Source of the DNA: Frigidibacter sp.
Lineage (GTDB): Bacteria > Pseudomonadota > Alphaproteobacteria > Rhodobacterales > Rhodobacteraceae
DNA: 64,000 bases
Assembly: GCF_030695035.1 (NCBI RefSeq)
Contig: NZ_JAUYTT010000010.1
Span: 186,001-250,000, forward strand
Direction of reading: 5' to 3'
A program made the translations under genes and the position numbers. The notes below the pieces were generated by a model, which was given only the letters and a program-made list of their open reading frames with translations, was not told the origin of the DNA and did no database searches. How positions within the stretch are numbered: position 1 is the first letter of the stretch; each line of letters opens with the position of its first letter. Below, in pieces: positions 12,188 through 20,112 of the stretch.

Positions 12188-12193
12188 CCTCCC

Positions 12194-12448
12194 ATGAAAA
12201 CCCTCTCCTCCACCGATCTTCGCGCCAATCTGTCCACCGTCATGGACCGCGTGAACGACGACCATGAGCCGGTCATCGTCACCCGCGCCACCGGCAAGCC
12301 CGTGGTCATGGTCAGCCTTGAGGACTGGGCGAGCATGGATGAGACGGCCTATCTTCTGACCAGCCCGGAAAACGCCCGGCGCTTGCGCGAAGGGGTGGCG
12401 GCTCTGAACCGGGGCGAGGCCGGCCCGCGTGACCTGATCGACGAATGA
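12194..12448 (+). CDS. yefM: Antitoxin of the YefM/Phd family
   Basis: This 84-residue protein begins MKTLSSTDLRANLSTVMDRV, the usual Phd/YefM DNA-binding N-terminus. It continues with PVIVTRATGKPVVMVSLEDW (the core beta-hairpin) and ETAYLLTSPENARRLREGV, which is the YefM toxin-binding C-terminus. It neutralises the YoeB ribonuclease and represses the operon. The yoeB start lies 4 nt inside its end (ATGA), the standard coupling for this pair. No clear Shine-Dalgarno precedes the ATG, which fits the short or absent leader predicted from the promoter. Confidence 0.93.
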   Translation: MKTLSSTDLRANLSTVMDRVNDDHEPVIVTRATGKPVVMVSLEDWASMDETAYLLTSPENARRLREGVAALNRGEAGPRDLIDE

Positions 12449-12705
12449 CCCTGACCTTCTGGGACAAGGCCTGGGACGATTACCTTTATTGGCAGGCCAC
12501 CGACAAGGCGACGCTCCGCAAGATCAATGCGCTGATCAAGGAATGCCTGCGCCACCCGTTCGAGGGCACCGGCAAGCCCGAACCGCTGAAGGGTGATCTT
12601 GCGGGCTTCTGGTCGCGGCGGATCGACCGTGAACACCGGCTGGTCTATCGCGCCACGGCCGGGACGCTGGAAATCCTGCAATGCCGCTATCACTACGGCG
12701 CTTGA
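12445..12705 (+). CDS. yoeB: Toxin YoeB, ribosome-dependent mRNA interferase
   Basis: This 86-residue RelE-fold toxin cleaves mRNA at the ribosomal A site. The catalytic set known from E. coli YoeB is preserved at the same numbers: Glu46 (KPEPLKG), Arg65 (REHRLVY) and the C-terminal His83-Tyr84 (CRYHYGA). Trp6 and the FWSRRID stretch are also typical. The toxin therefore looks catalytically intact. It overlaps yefM by 4 nt, so the antitoxin is made first. Confidence 0.95.
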   Translation: MTLTFWDKAWDDYLYWQATDKATLRKINALIKECLRHPFEGTGKPEPLKGDLAGFWSRRIDREHRLVYRATAGTLEILQCRYHYGA

Positions 12706-12825
12706 GTCTTCGCGGCCACACCCCGCCCCCTGCATCTTGTGGCCACCGAAACCCTCTACCCAACGAATCGCGTCCCCCCTATAGTGCTGGAAACAATATC
12801 GTCAGCACGACGAGGGAGAGATGCC

Positions 12826-13293
12826 ATGCGCTGCCCGTTTTGCGGCAATGTCGATACCCAGGTGAAAGACAGCCGCCCGGCCGAGGACCATGTCGCCATT
12901 CGGCGGCGGCGGTTCTGCCCGGCCTGCGGGGGGCGCTTCACCACCTATGAACGGGTCCAGCTGCGCGACCTCGTGGTCATCAAGACCAGCGGCAAGCGCG
13001 AGGAATTCGATCGGACCAAGCTGGAACGCTCGATCCGCATCGCCATGCAGAAGCGTCCGATCGATCCCGAGCGGATCGACCAGATGATTTCCGGCATCGT
13101 GCGGCGGCTCGAAAGCCTCGGTGAGACCGACATCCCCTCCAAGGCCATCGGCGAGATCGTGATGGAGACGCTGGCGCGGATCGACACCGTTGCCTATGTG
13201 CGCTTTGCCAGCGTTTACAAGAACTTCCAGGCCGCGGACGATTTCGACAAGTTCGTTTCCGAACTGCGCCCCACCGGCGCTGCGGAAGAGTGA
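12826..13293 (+). CDS. nrdR: Transcriptional repressor NrdR
   Basis: This 155-residue zinc-ribbon/ATP-cone protein senses nucleotides and represses ribonucleotide reductase genes. The zinc ligands Cys3, Cys6, Cys31 and Cys34 are in place (MRCPFCG and FCPACGGRF), followed by [16 protein letters not shown] and the ATP-cone ([16 protein letters not shown]). The ATG at 12826 follows GAGGGAGAGATGCC; the frame is open back to 12739 but family proteins start MRCP(F/Y)C. It is cotranscribed with ribD through a 4-nt overlap, an arrangement common in alphaproteobacteria. Confidence 0.96.
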   Translation: MRCPFCGNVDTQVKDSRPAEDHVAIRRRRFCPACGGRFTTYERVQLRDLVVIKTSGKREEFDRTKLERSIRIAMQKRPIDPERIDQMISGIVRRLESLGETDIPSKAIGEIVMETLARIDTVAYVRFASVYKNFQAADDFDKFVSELRPTGAAEE

Positions 13294-14384
13294 CAGCCGA
13301 AGACGACCGCCGCTTCATGGCGCTGGCGATCGCGCTCGGCGCGCGGGGGCTGGGGCGGGTCTGGCCAAACCCTGCAGTCGGCTGCGTGATCGTGCAGGGC
13401 GGCCGCATCCTCGGCCGCGGCTGGACGCAAGAGGGCGGGCGCCCCCATGCGGAAACCGTCGCTTTGGCGCAGGCCGGCGCGGCCGCCCGCGGTGCCACCG
13501 CCTATGTCAGCCTCGAGCCCTGTTCACACCACGGCAGGACCCCGCCCTGCGCCGATGCACTGGTCTCGGCGGGCATCGCCCGGGTGGTGTCGGCGCTGGA
13601 AGATCCAGATCCGCGCGTCGCGGGCCGCGGCCATGCCCGGCTGCGCGCGGCGGGGATCGAGGTCACGACCGGCGTGATGGCGGCAGAGGCGGCTGCGCTG
13701 CAGGCCGGGTTCCTCAGCCGCATCCGCCTTGGGCGGCCGATGGTCACGCTGAAGCTCGCCACAAGTTTTGACGGCCGCATCGCCACCGCCTCGGGCGAAA
13801 GCCGCTGGATCACCGGGCCGGAGGCGCGGCATCTGGTTCATGCGATGCGCGCCCGGCATGATGCGGTGCTGGTCGGCGGCGGCACCTTGCGCGCCGATGA
13901 TCCCATGCTGACGGTGCGCGGGATGGGCACGGTCCGGCAGCCGGTGCGGATCGTGGCTTCGGCCGGGCTGAACCTGCCGCTGGGGCGGCTGGCGGCTTCG
14001 GCGCGCGACATTCCGGTGTGGCTGCTGCATGGCGAGGGCGCGCCTAGGGAGGCGCGGGCCGCGTGGGAATCGGCTGGCGCGCGACTGCTGCAGGTGGCGC
14101 AAAGCGGCGCGGGCCTTGATCCCGCGGCTATGCTGCTGGCCCTGGGGCAACAGGGCCTGACCCGGGTCTTCTGCGAGGGCGGCGGCCGGCTTGCCGCGTC
14201 GCTGCTGGCGGCGGGGCTGGTGGATGAGGTGATCGGCTTCACTGCCGGGCTGGCACTGGGGGCGGGGGGGCTGCCATCACTCGGGGCGCTGCCGGAGGGC
14301 GCATTGGCCGAGGCCCCCCGGTTCACGTTGATCGAGACGCGCGCGGTGGGCGGAGATGTCTTGCACCGCTGGCGGCGGGTCTAA
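13290..14384 (+). CDS. ribD: Bifunctional riboflavin deaminase/reductase RibD
   Basis: This 364-residue enzyme performs steps two and three of riboflavin synthesis (pyrimidine deamination, then side-chain reduction). The N-terminal deaminase zinc site shows His53 and catalytic Glu55 (RPHAET), Cys78 ([11 protein letters not shown]) and Cys87. The C-terminal reductase domain starts near residue 150 ([17 protein letters not shown]) and includes the [13 protein letters not shown] element. A GTG start at 13290 overlaps the nrdR stop (GTGA). The stop overlaps that of convergent kpsC by 4 nt. The rest of the pathway resumes 5 kb downstream after the capsule genes. Confidence 0.96.
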   Translation: MTAEDDRRFMALAIALGARGLGRVWPNPAVGCVIVQGGRILGRGWTQEGGRPHAETVALAQAGAAARGATAYVSLEPCSHHGRTPPCADALVSAGIARVVSALEDPDPRVAGRGHARLRAAGIEVTTGVMAAEAAALQAGFLSRIRLGRPMVTLKLATSFDGRIATASGESRWITGPEARHLVHAMRARHDAVLVGGGTLRADDPMLTVRGMGTVRQPVRIVASAGLNLPLGRLAASARDIPVWLLHGEGAPREARAAWESAGARLLQVAQSGAGLDPAAMLLALGQQGLTRVFCEGGGRLAASLLAAGLVDEVIGFTAGLALGAGGLPSLGALPEGALAEAPRFTLIETRAVGGDVLHRWRRV

Positions 14385-16435
14385 CGCCAGAACCTTGACT
14401 GCGAGGCGAAGGCCCCCTGCAGCTTCGCCAGTGCCCGGTTGGCGGCGCCCGGATGCGGCACGGTGCCGCTTGCCAGCCGCTCGGCCACCACCTCGGGCGG
14501 GCAGGGCAGGCCGGTCACCGGATCGGTGTAGCGCGGATAGGCAATCAGCGCGGCATGGGCGAGCTGCAGCAGCGTTACCCGCGTCTGCCGACGGGCGGGG
14601 ACCGGGCCAAGATCGGTCGTCAGACCCCAACCGGCATAGAAGGGCGCGCCGAGGCAGGTAACGAGCAGTCCCCGCAGCAGCGCCTCGAACCCCAGCAGCG
14701 AGGTCATGGTCCAGACCTCGGCCACCTCCGCCAGCAGCGCGGCGGGATCGCCACGCCGGACCACCGCATCGGCTAGGTCCCGCAGGTCGGCCTCCGCCAC
14801 CGCGCCGGGGCGCAGACCGGCCTCGACATCGGGATGTGGCTTGAAAATAACCACAGCGCCCGGGTTCTTGGCCCGCACAAGTTGCAAAAGGTCAAGGTTG
14901 TGCCGTACCTCTCCGCCCCCGCGGAGGATCGAGGCGTCATCCTCCACCTGCCCCGGCACCAGAATCCGGTGCCCCTCGGGCAGGGGGGGCAGCGCGCCGC
15001 CTAGGTTGTATTTCGTCACCCCTGCCCGGATCAGGCCCGCCACCAGATCCTCGGCCCGGCGCAGGCCGCCGGGGGGAGGGGGCGCGGCGATCAGTCGTTC
15101 CAGCAGGCTCTCGCGGCTGGGATCGTAATAGATCCCCAGCGGGTCGGTCACCAGCGAGAGCGGCGGCACCAGCTCGGCGCCAAGCCCGCGCGAGCGCAGG
15201 AAGCCGTCCTCGACGCGGGCGAGGCGCAGACACTCGGCTGCCTCGACCAACGCCGGCGTCTCCTTGCCGGCCCAGACCAGCAGACCGCGGCCGGACTGCC
15301 GGGCCTTGGCCGCGGCGCGCGCTGGGTCGTTCTCGAAGACCAGCCGCACCTCGCGCCCGAACACCTTTTGCAGCGGTGCGCGCTTCCACAGCCTCATGCC
15401 CACCGCGACATGGCCATGCCGGTCTTCGCGGAAGGCGCGCGTTTCGGCCTCCATCTGATCCACCGCCTGCTCGAAACTGCACAGCTTGCCGCGGCAGGGG
15501 TCATACCAGACCGGCGCGAGGACCATCGCGGCCGCGAACAACTGTACCTTGGTCAGCTTGCGCTGGCGGCGGGGAACGGGGTTTTCGTCCCCGGTCAGGC
15601 CCCAGCCTGCATAGAAGGGCTGCCCGAACACCCGCGGCCGGTGCCCGGCCAGGATCGCCTCGAACCCCATCTGCGAGGAAACGGTATAGACCGCCACCGC
15701 CCCCTCCAGCAGCGCCCAGGGCGAGACGGGATCTGTCAGCAGGGTGATGCGGCCCCCCGCATCCTCCGGCCCGTAATGCCCCGGCCGGTGGCCGGCATGG
15801 GTCTCGGGGTGCGACTTGATGACGATCCGCGCCCCGGGATGTTCCTCCTGCGCGAAGACCAGCATCTCGCGGAACACAGACTCCCGCGCTCCGCCCAAGC
15901 GGATCGAGGCATCGCCGCGCGTCTGGTCGATGACAAGCACATAGCCGGGATCTGGTGGCGGCAGCGCAGGGTCAAAATTGTTGTATTTCGACAAGTTTAG
16001 GGCTTTCAGCCGCCCCATCCCATCCCTTGCGCGTTGCAAAAGATGTGCATCATCGAGCGGATGCCGGGCCAGCATCACCTCGAGCGCCGAGGGTGCGGCG
16101 CTGGCATAATGCGCGCCGCCGGTCTCGTCGATCAGCAGACCCAAGGGCGGCTCACACCGGCTGCGCCCGGGGTGGACCGACCGCAGGAAGGCGTCCTCGA
16201 TCCGCACCAGCGGCACTCCACGCCGGGTCGCCACCGCCTCGCCTCGCGCCGCCGTCGGGCTGTGGCCCCAGACCGCCACTGCGTCGCCGGAGCTGGGGCC
16301 GGGCAGGCCAAGCGACAGTCGCCAGCCCGCCGCCGCCAGCATGTGCCGCAGCCGGCCCTGGGTCAGAAACCCACTGCTGTAGAAGAAAAGCCGCCGGGGA
16401 TCGCTCCCGGCGGCTTGTGGTTCGGAAAGGCTCAT
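14381..16435 (-). CDS. kpsC: Capsule polysaccharide glycosyltransferase KpsC (beta-Kdo linker)
   Basis: This 684-residue protein consists of two homologous capsule-biosynthesis domains: each half carries an LxDAFLRS- or VEDGFLRS-type stretch, a YDPSRES or equivalent region, and a GFEAxLxG(H/L)xV...GxPFYAGWGLT signature (around residues 255-285 and 590-620). In Gram-negative group 2 capsules, KpsC adds the poly-beta-Kdo linker that joins the polysaccharide to a lysophosphatidylglycerol anchor, together with KpsS. The ATG at 16435 was chosen; the frame continues upstream into the wza-like gene without support. Full length for the family (~670-690). Confidence 0.9.
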   Translation of the reverse strand: MSLSEPQAAGSDPRRLFFYSSGFLTQGRLRHMLAAAGWRLSLGLPGPSSGDAVAVWGHSPTAARGEAVATRRGVPLVRIEDAFLRSVHPGRSRCEPPLGLLIDETGGAHYASAAPSALEVMLARHPLDDAHLLQRARDGMGRLKALNLSKYNNFDPALPPPDPGYVLVIDQTRGDASIRLGGARESVFREMLVFAQEEHPGARIVIKSHPETHAGHRPGHYGPEDAGGRITLLTDPVSPWALLEGAVAVYTVSSQMGFEAILAGHRPRVFGQPFYAGWGLTGDENPVPRRQRKLTKVQLFAAAMVLAPVWYDPCRGKLCSFEQAVDQMEAETRAFREDRHGHVAVGMRLWKRAPLQKVFGREVRLVFENDPARAAAKARQSGRGLLVWAGKETPALVEAAECLRLARVEDGFLRSRGLGAELVPPLSLVTDPLGIYYDPSRESLLERLIAAPPPPGGLRRAEDLVAGLIRAGVTKYNLGGALPPLPEGHRILVPGQVEDDASILRGGGEVRHNLDLLQLVRAKNPGAVVIFKPHPDVEAGLRPGAVAEADLRDLADAVVRRGDPAALLAEVAEVWTMTSLLGFEALLRGLLVTCLGAPFYAGWGLTTDLGPVPARRQTRVTLLQLAHAALIAYPRYTDPVTGLPCPPEVVAERLASGTVPHPGAANRALAKLQGAFASQSRFWR

Positions 16436-16446
16436 CGCGGGCGCCG

Positions 16447-17577
16447 CTATTCGCCCAGTGCCGCGACCGAATTGGCAGAGTTCGCGGTGCCGGTCAGCGC
16501 GCCAAGGGTCTTGGTCCATTGGACGAACGGCGCCTCGGTCACATAGACCGTGTCCTGATCGCGGATCACGAAATCCCGCGCCTCGAACATGCCGGTCGGT
16601 GCGGTCAGGTCCAGCACATAGACCATGCGCTGATCGCCGCGCAGGTCACTGCGGCCAAGCACCATGTTGGCAATCTCGGCCTTCTCGTTGCGGAACACGA
16701 AGACGCCGGTCGGGTCGGCAAGGCTGGTGTTCAGCCCGCCCACCTGCGCAATCGCCTCGATGGCGGAAATGGTCTGCGTGTCGAACTTGACCCGGTTCTG
16801 CCCGCCGGTCGCGCCAAGCGCGGTGAAAGAACGGTCGTCCTGTTCCACCACGATGGTATCGCCGGGGCGCAGTGCGATATCCAGCTGCGGGTTCTCCCAC
16901 AGGTCGGTCAGCCAGATGGTGCCAGTCTGCTTGCCGCGGGTGACGGTGACCTTGGCGGTCTCGGGCTCGATGGCAATGCCGCCGGCGCGGGCCAGCATCG
17001 CCGACAGCGTCCGCGTCGGCCGCTCGATCGGATAGACACCCTGGCCGCCGATGGCACCCATCAGCGTGACGGTCGAGCCATCCCCGGCGATCCGGGTGAC
17101 AGAGACCTGCGGATCGGGCGTCTGCGCATCCAGCTTTTCGGTGATGATCCGGCGCAGCGCCTCGGGCGAGTTGCCCGCGGCCTTGATGCGGCCAGCATAG
17201 GGCACGAAGATGAACCCCGCGCCATCGACCTGAACCTCGCTCAACTGCGTTGCCGGCGCGCCGGCAACGGCCAGAAGCCCGTCATCGACGTTCTCCCAGA
17301 TCGTCAGCCCCAGCACGTCGCCAGCGCGGATATCGTCGGACCCGACGATCCCTGCATTCAGGAAGGCAGAGGAGAAGCCAAGCGACGGCACCACTGCCGT
17401 GGCGCGCGTGACCCGGTCATTGACGGACACAATGAAGGCATTGCCCTGCCGTTCCACCGATCCTGCATAGATTTCGCGTTTGTTCGGGCCGGAGCGCGGC
17501 AGGCCGCAGCCCGCTACGGTCGCCGCGATGACGAACAGGGCCAGCACTCTGGCCCCGCGGCTTGCCTTGATTGTCAC
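16447..17577 (-). CDS. Polysaccharide export outer-membrane lipoprotein, Wza family
   Basis: This 376-residue secreted protein has a lipoprotein signal ending in VAGC (Cys24). It is followed by the polysaccharide-export domain (DDIRAGDVLGLTIWENVDDGLL) and SLBB repeats (GGQGVYPIERPTRTLSAMLARAGGI-type, and a second with AIEAIAQVGGLNTS). Wza proteins form the outer-membrane channel for capsule export. The gene lies between kpsC and kpsS on the same strand, 11 nt upstream of kpsC. No ABC transporter or inner-membrane polysaccharide co-polymerase is visible in the window, so these must be encoded elsewhere. Confidence 0.9.
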   Translation of the reverse strand: MTIKASRGARVLALFVIAATVAGCGLPRSGPNKREIYAGSVERQGNAFIVSVNDRVTRATAVVPSLGFSSAFLNAGIVGSDDIRAGDVLGLTIWENVDDGLLAVAGAPATQLSEVQVDGAGFIFVPYAGRIKAAGNSPEALRRIITEKLDAQTPDPQVSVTRIAGDGSTVTLMGAIGGQGVYPIERPTRTLSAMLARAGGIAIEPETAKVTVTRGKQTGTIWLTDLWENPQLDIALRPGDTIVVEQDDRSFTALGATGGQNRVKFDTQTISAIEAIAQVGGLNTSLADPTGVFVFRNEKAEIANMVLGRSDLRGDQRMVYVLDLTAPTGMFEARDFVIRDQDTVYVTEAPFVQWTKTLGALTGTANSANSVAALGE

Positions 17578-17616
17578 TGCTCTCGCTCCTTATGACGGAA
17601 CTTGCCTCGTCTTTTT

Positions 17617-17660
17617 CCAGCAACCTTACGGAAAACCGTCCCAAAAAGCCAGCAACCTTA
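17617..17660 (-). repeat. 12-bp direct repeat flanking a small hairpin, kpsS/wza gap
   Basis: CCAGCAACCTTA occurs at 17617-17628 and again at 17649-17660, 32 bp apart; the second copy contains the kpsS stop codon. ACGGAAAACCGT at 17628-17639 lies between them and forms a 4-bp hairpin. On the transcribed strand the gap reads as two TAAGGTTGCTGG copies around a short stem. It could be a weak terminator or a processing/attenuation site between the two capsule genes. Confidence 0.4.
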
Positions 17661-18947
17661 TTGCACGACCCGCAATTGTTGCCGTGGGGACGCGGCGCCC
17701 GAAATCAGCGCGTCATAGGGGTCTTCGGGGATCAGCATCATGTCCACCACCTGCCGCAGGGCGTGGCGCCGGCCGCGGGCGGAATAGAAGCCGCCCGGCA
17801 CTTGAGAGGTTTCCAGAAGGTAGTGCCGGTAGTCGCGATAGGCGCGCCCGTCGGGGCGGCGGGGGCGGGCGAAGAACTCGGGCAGCGGCTGGGTGGAGAC
17901 GAACTCGGGCTTGGAATAGACCGCGGCGCCGAACACCTTCAGCGGCAGCCCGCGCCACAGTACCTGTTGCGCGGCGGTGGAATTCACCGTGACGGCAGAG
18001 CGCGCCTGATTGAGCAGGCCTGCCAGCTTGCCGCCGCGCACGAAATGCACCCGGCCGGTCACGCCGTACTTCTGCGCCAGCCGGCGGATATCGGCGACCA
18101 TGCTGCTGCGCCCATCCTCCAGCGGGTGCGCCTTGAACACCAGATGGTGGTGCCGCGGCGCGCCCTTGGCAAAGCCCTGCAGGCAGGTGTCGATGAACTC
18201 GGTCATGTTCGCGAAGGGCCCATGCATCCGGAAGCTGGCATCATGTTCCAGCTGCATCAGCACCAGATGATAGGGAAATCCGCCAAGCCGGATGCGCTGG
18301 CTGGCGGCGAAGCGCTCCAACCCGTGCAGCGGCATCAGCACCAGCCGTTTGAGGTGCAAGGCAAATTCGCGCGCGACACCGATGCCCCGATGCGGGCGGA
18401 AGCCGGCATAGCGGCGGTTCAGGAACATGACGTAGAAATGGTAGAGCGCGCCGTAGAACACATGGTGGCGCATGTCGCCCCAGCGGGCGGGGGCGTCGGG
18501 CATCTCCATCTCGGACTGCTCCAGCGCCTTGCGCATGGCGGCGATGGGCATCTCCATCAGCCGGGAATGGCCATTGGAGCCGCCGCGCTCATAGGTGATC
18601 CAGTAGGGGCGCAGATAGCCCTCCTCGAACACATGCACCGTCAGGCCGAGGCTGCGGGCGATCTGCACCGCCTCGGCATGGATGGGGCGGGTGTCGCCAT
18701 AGAGCACGAGGTCGGTGATGCCCTTCTTTGCCAGAATGCCGCGCAGCGCGGCGGGCCAGTCCTCGGCCGGGCCGGGATAGGGCAGCAGGGTCGAGCGGTC
18801 GCGCCAGAACCGATCATCGCCGCGGTTGAAGGAAACGCGCCAGGTGGCGGCGCCAGCCGCGCGCAGCATCGCGCCCAGACGGTCGAAGAAGGGGCCATGC
18901 GGGCCCTGCAGGAACAGGAAGTTGCGCGAGGCGGCAGAGGCGGTCAT
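17658..18947 (-). CDS. kpsS: Capsule polysaccharide glycosyltransferase KpsS
   Basis: This 429-residue cytoplasmic protein matches KpsS/LipB capsule proteins: FLFLQGPHGPFFDRLGAML at the start, INRGDDRFW-like and LYGDTRPIHAEAV stretches, VHVFEEGYLRPYWIT, and a C-terminal VNSTAAQQVLWRGLPLKVFG signature. KpsS attaches the first Kdo to the phospholipid anchor before KpsC extends the linker. The ATG at 18947 matches the family N-terminus; the longer open frame to 19232 has no support and enters repeat DNA. It is first of the three minus-strand capsule genes. Confidence 0.9.
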   Translation of the reverse strand: MTASAASRNFLFLQGPHGPFFDRLGAMLRAAGAATWRVSFNRGDDRFWRDRSTLLPYPGPAEDWPAALRGILAKKGITDLVLYGDTRPIHAEAVQIARSLGLTVHVFEEGYLRPYWITYERGGSNGHSRLMEMPIAAMRKALEQSEMEMPDAPARWGDMRHHVFYGALYHFYVMFLNRRYAGFRPHRGIGVAREFALHLKRLVLMPLHGLERFAASQRIRLGGFPYHLVLMQLEHDASFRMHGPFANMTEFIDTCLQGFAKGAPRHHHLVFKAHPLEDGRSSMVADIRRLAQKYGVTGRVHFVRGGKLAGLLNQARSAVTVNSTAAQQVLWRGLPLKVFGAAVYSKPEFVSTQPLPEFFARPRRPDGRAYRDYRHYLLETSQVPGGFYSARGRRHALRQVVDMMLIPEDPYDALISGAASPRQQLRVVQ

Positions 18948-19173
18948 GCGCGCCCTTGGTGGTTGGTCAGCACTCCGGGTCCGATCATGACGACACCTCA
19001 AACAAGGGACGGCGCAGGCTTGCCGCCCCACGGGTCCGTGAAAGCATAGCGCGCCCGCAAAGTCGAGCGCGGCCCTTTGTGGGGCGTTGAGGATGTCTGC
19101 GAGGCAAAGCGGGCGATTTGGGGGCGGGAAAGGGTCGTTTTCGGGCTCAATAGCTTCCCACGAGAGCCCCCCT

Positions 19174-19306
19174 TGCCCGGAATCAAGGCGCTTTAGCGCC
19201 GCCGGGCAGCGCCCGCCTCCCGGCCCGGCCACGGGCCGGGCGTTCTTCGCGGAAATCCTCCACTGGAGGATTTCTTGTCGCTCATCACCCCCCTCGGGCG
19301 GGCGCT
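19174..19306. repeat. Multi-hairpin inverted-repeat element
   Basis: Four pairs of perfect arms are nested or adjacent. TGCCCGG (19174-19180) pairs with CCGGGCA (19202-19208) and encloses GGCGC-TTTA-GCGCC (19187-19200). AGCGCCCGCC (19208-19217) pairs with GGCGGGCGCT (19297-19306) and encloses two more hairpins: GCCCGGCC/GGCCGGGC (19223-19241) and GAAATCCTCC/GGAGGATTTC (19252-19274). The whole could fold as a branched, clover-like structure in either strand. It resembles a REP/BIME-type mobile repeat or a structured RNA; which one cannot be told from one copy. Confidence 0.6.
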
Positions 19307-19372
19307 ACTCAACGGCTCCGCCCAGAACCACGTGGAGTTACGCCGCACCATAAATTACCTAGAATAGCCGTT

Positions 19373-19401
19373 GCAGCGCCCACCCGGCGGACGGGCGCTG
19401 C
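19373..19401. repeat. 9-bp inverted repeat upstream of ribE
   Basis: GCAGCGCCC at 19373-19381 pairs perfectly with GGGCGCTGC at 19393-19401 around an 11-nt loop. Its arm is close to the AGCGCCCGCC arm of the neighbouring multi-hairpin element, so it may be a second partial copy of the same repeat. It lies about 90 bp before the ribE start and could also act in the leader. Confidence 0.45.
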
Positions 19402-19491
19402 CCTCTGACAATGCTCAGCATCCGCCTTCACCCTTGCCGGAACCCCGCCGCAGGCTTACTTCGGAAGCCGCAAGCAAGAAGGATCCCCAGC

Positions 19492-20112
19492 GTGTTCACC
19501 GGCATCATCACCGACATCGGCGAAATCCTCGATCTGCGGCAGGAGGGCGACCTGCGGGCCCGGATCGGCACCAGCTATGATCCGGCCGGGATCGACATCG
19601 GCGCCTCCATCGCCTGCGACGGGGTTTGCCTGACGGTGATCGCCACCGGCACTGCCGAAACACGCCACTGGTTCGAGGTGCAGATCTCGGCCGAGACGGT
19701 GGACAAGACCAACCTCGGCCCCAATGTCTGGCGCCCGGGTCGGCGCATCAACCTGGAACGGGCGTTGAAGGTGGGCGACGAGCTTGGCGGCCATATCGTC
19801 TCGGGCCATGTCGATGGCGTCGCCGAGATCACCGCGATGCGGGAGGAGGGGGACAGCACAAGGCTGACCTTCCGCGTGCCCGCCGCGCTGGCGGGGTTCA
19901 TTGCGCCCAAGGGCTCGGTCGCGCTGAATGGCACTTCGCTGACCGTCAACGAGGTGGAGGGCGACAGCTTCGGCGTGAACCTGATCCCGCATACCAAGAC
20001 CGCGACCACCTGGGGCGATGCCAAGGTCGGCGATGCGGTGAACCTCGAGATCGACACGCTGGCCCGCTATGTGGCGCGGATGACGGAGTGGTCGGCGAGC
20101 CTCAAGGCATGA
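19492..20112 (+). CDS. ribE: Riboflavin synthase, alpha subunit
   Basis: This 206-residue enzyme dismutates two 6,7-dimethyl-8-ribityllumazine molecules to riboflavin. It starts MFTGIITDIGEI (GTG codon at 19492, preceded by AAGAAGGA), as nearly all family members do. The two lumazine-binding repeats are visible, each with a GxSIACDGVCLTV or KGSVALNGTSLTV strand, and LGGHIVSGHVDGV closes the first half. The stop overlaps the next gene by 4 nt. It heads the second half of the riboflavin cluster, after the capsule insertion. Confidence 0.96.
   Translation: MFTGIITDIGEILDLRQEGDLRARIGTSYDPAGIDIGASIACDGVCLTVIATGTAETRHWFEVQISAETVDKTNLGPNVWRPGRRINLERALKVGDELGGHIVSGHVDGVAEITAMREEGDSTRLTFRVPAALAGFIAPKGSVALNGTSLTVNEVEGDSFGVNLIPHTKTATTWGDAKVGDAVNLEIDTLARYVARMTEWSASLKA

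Larger units (their letters stand above)
18948..19491. other. Non-coding gap between kpsS and ribE, rich in inverted repeats
   Basis: No gene with a plausible start, codon use or homologue is visible in this 544-bp stretch. It must hold the promoters for kpsS (leftwards) and ribE (rightwards). I looked for an FMN riboswitch before ribE and found none. Most of the interval 19174-19306 folds into nested perfect inverted repeats, annotated separately, and a further one lies at 19373-19401. Confidence 0.6.

Noticed and set aside
19300-19491. FMN riboswitch before ribE
   Set aside because: No conserved RFN core (GGGTGAAA, ACCGGCGG-type blocks) is visible.
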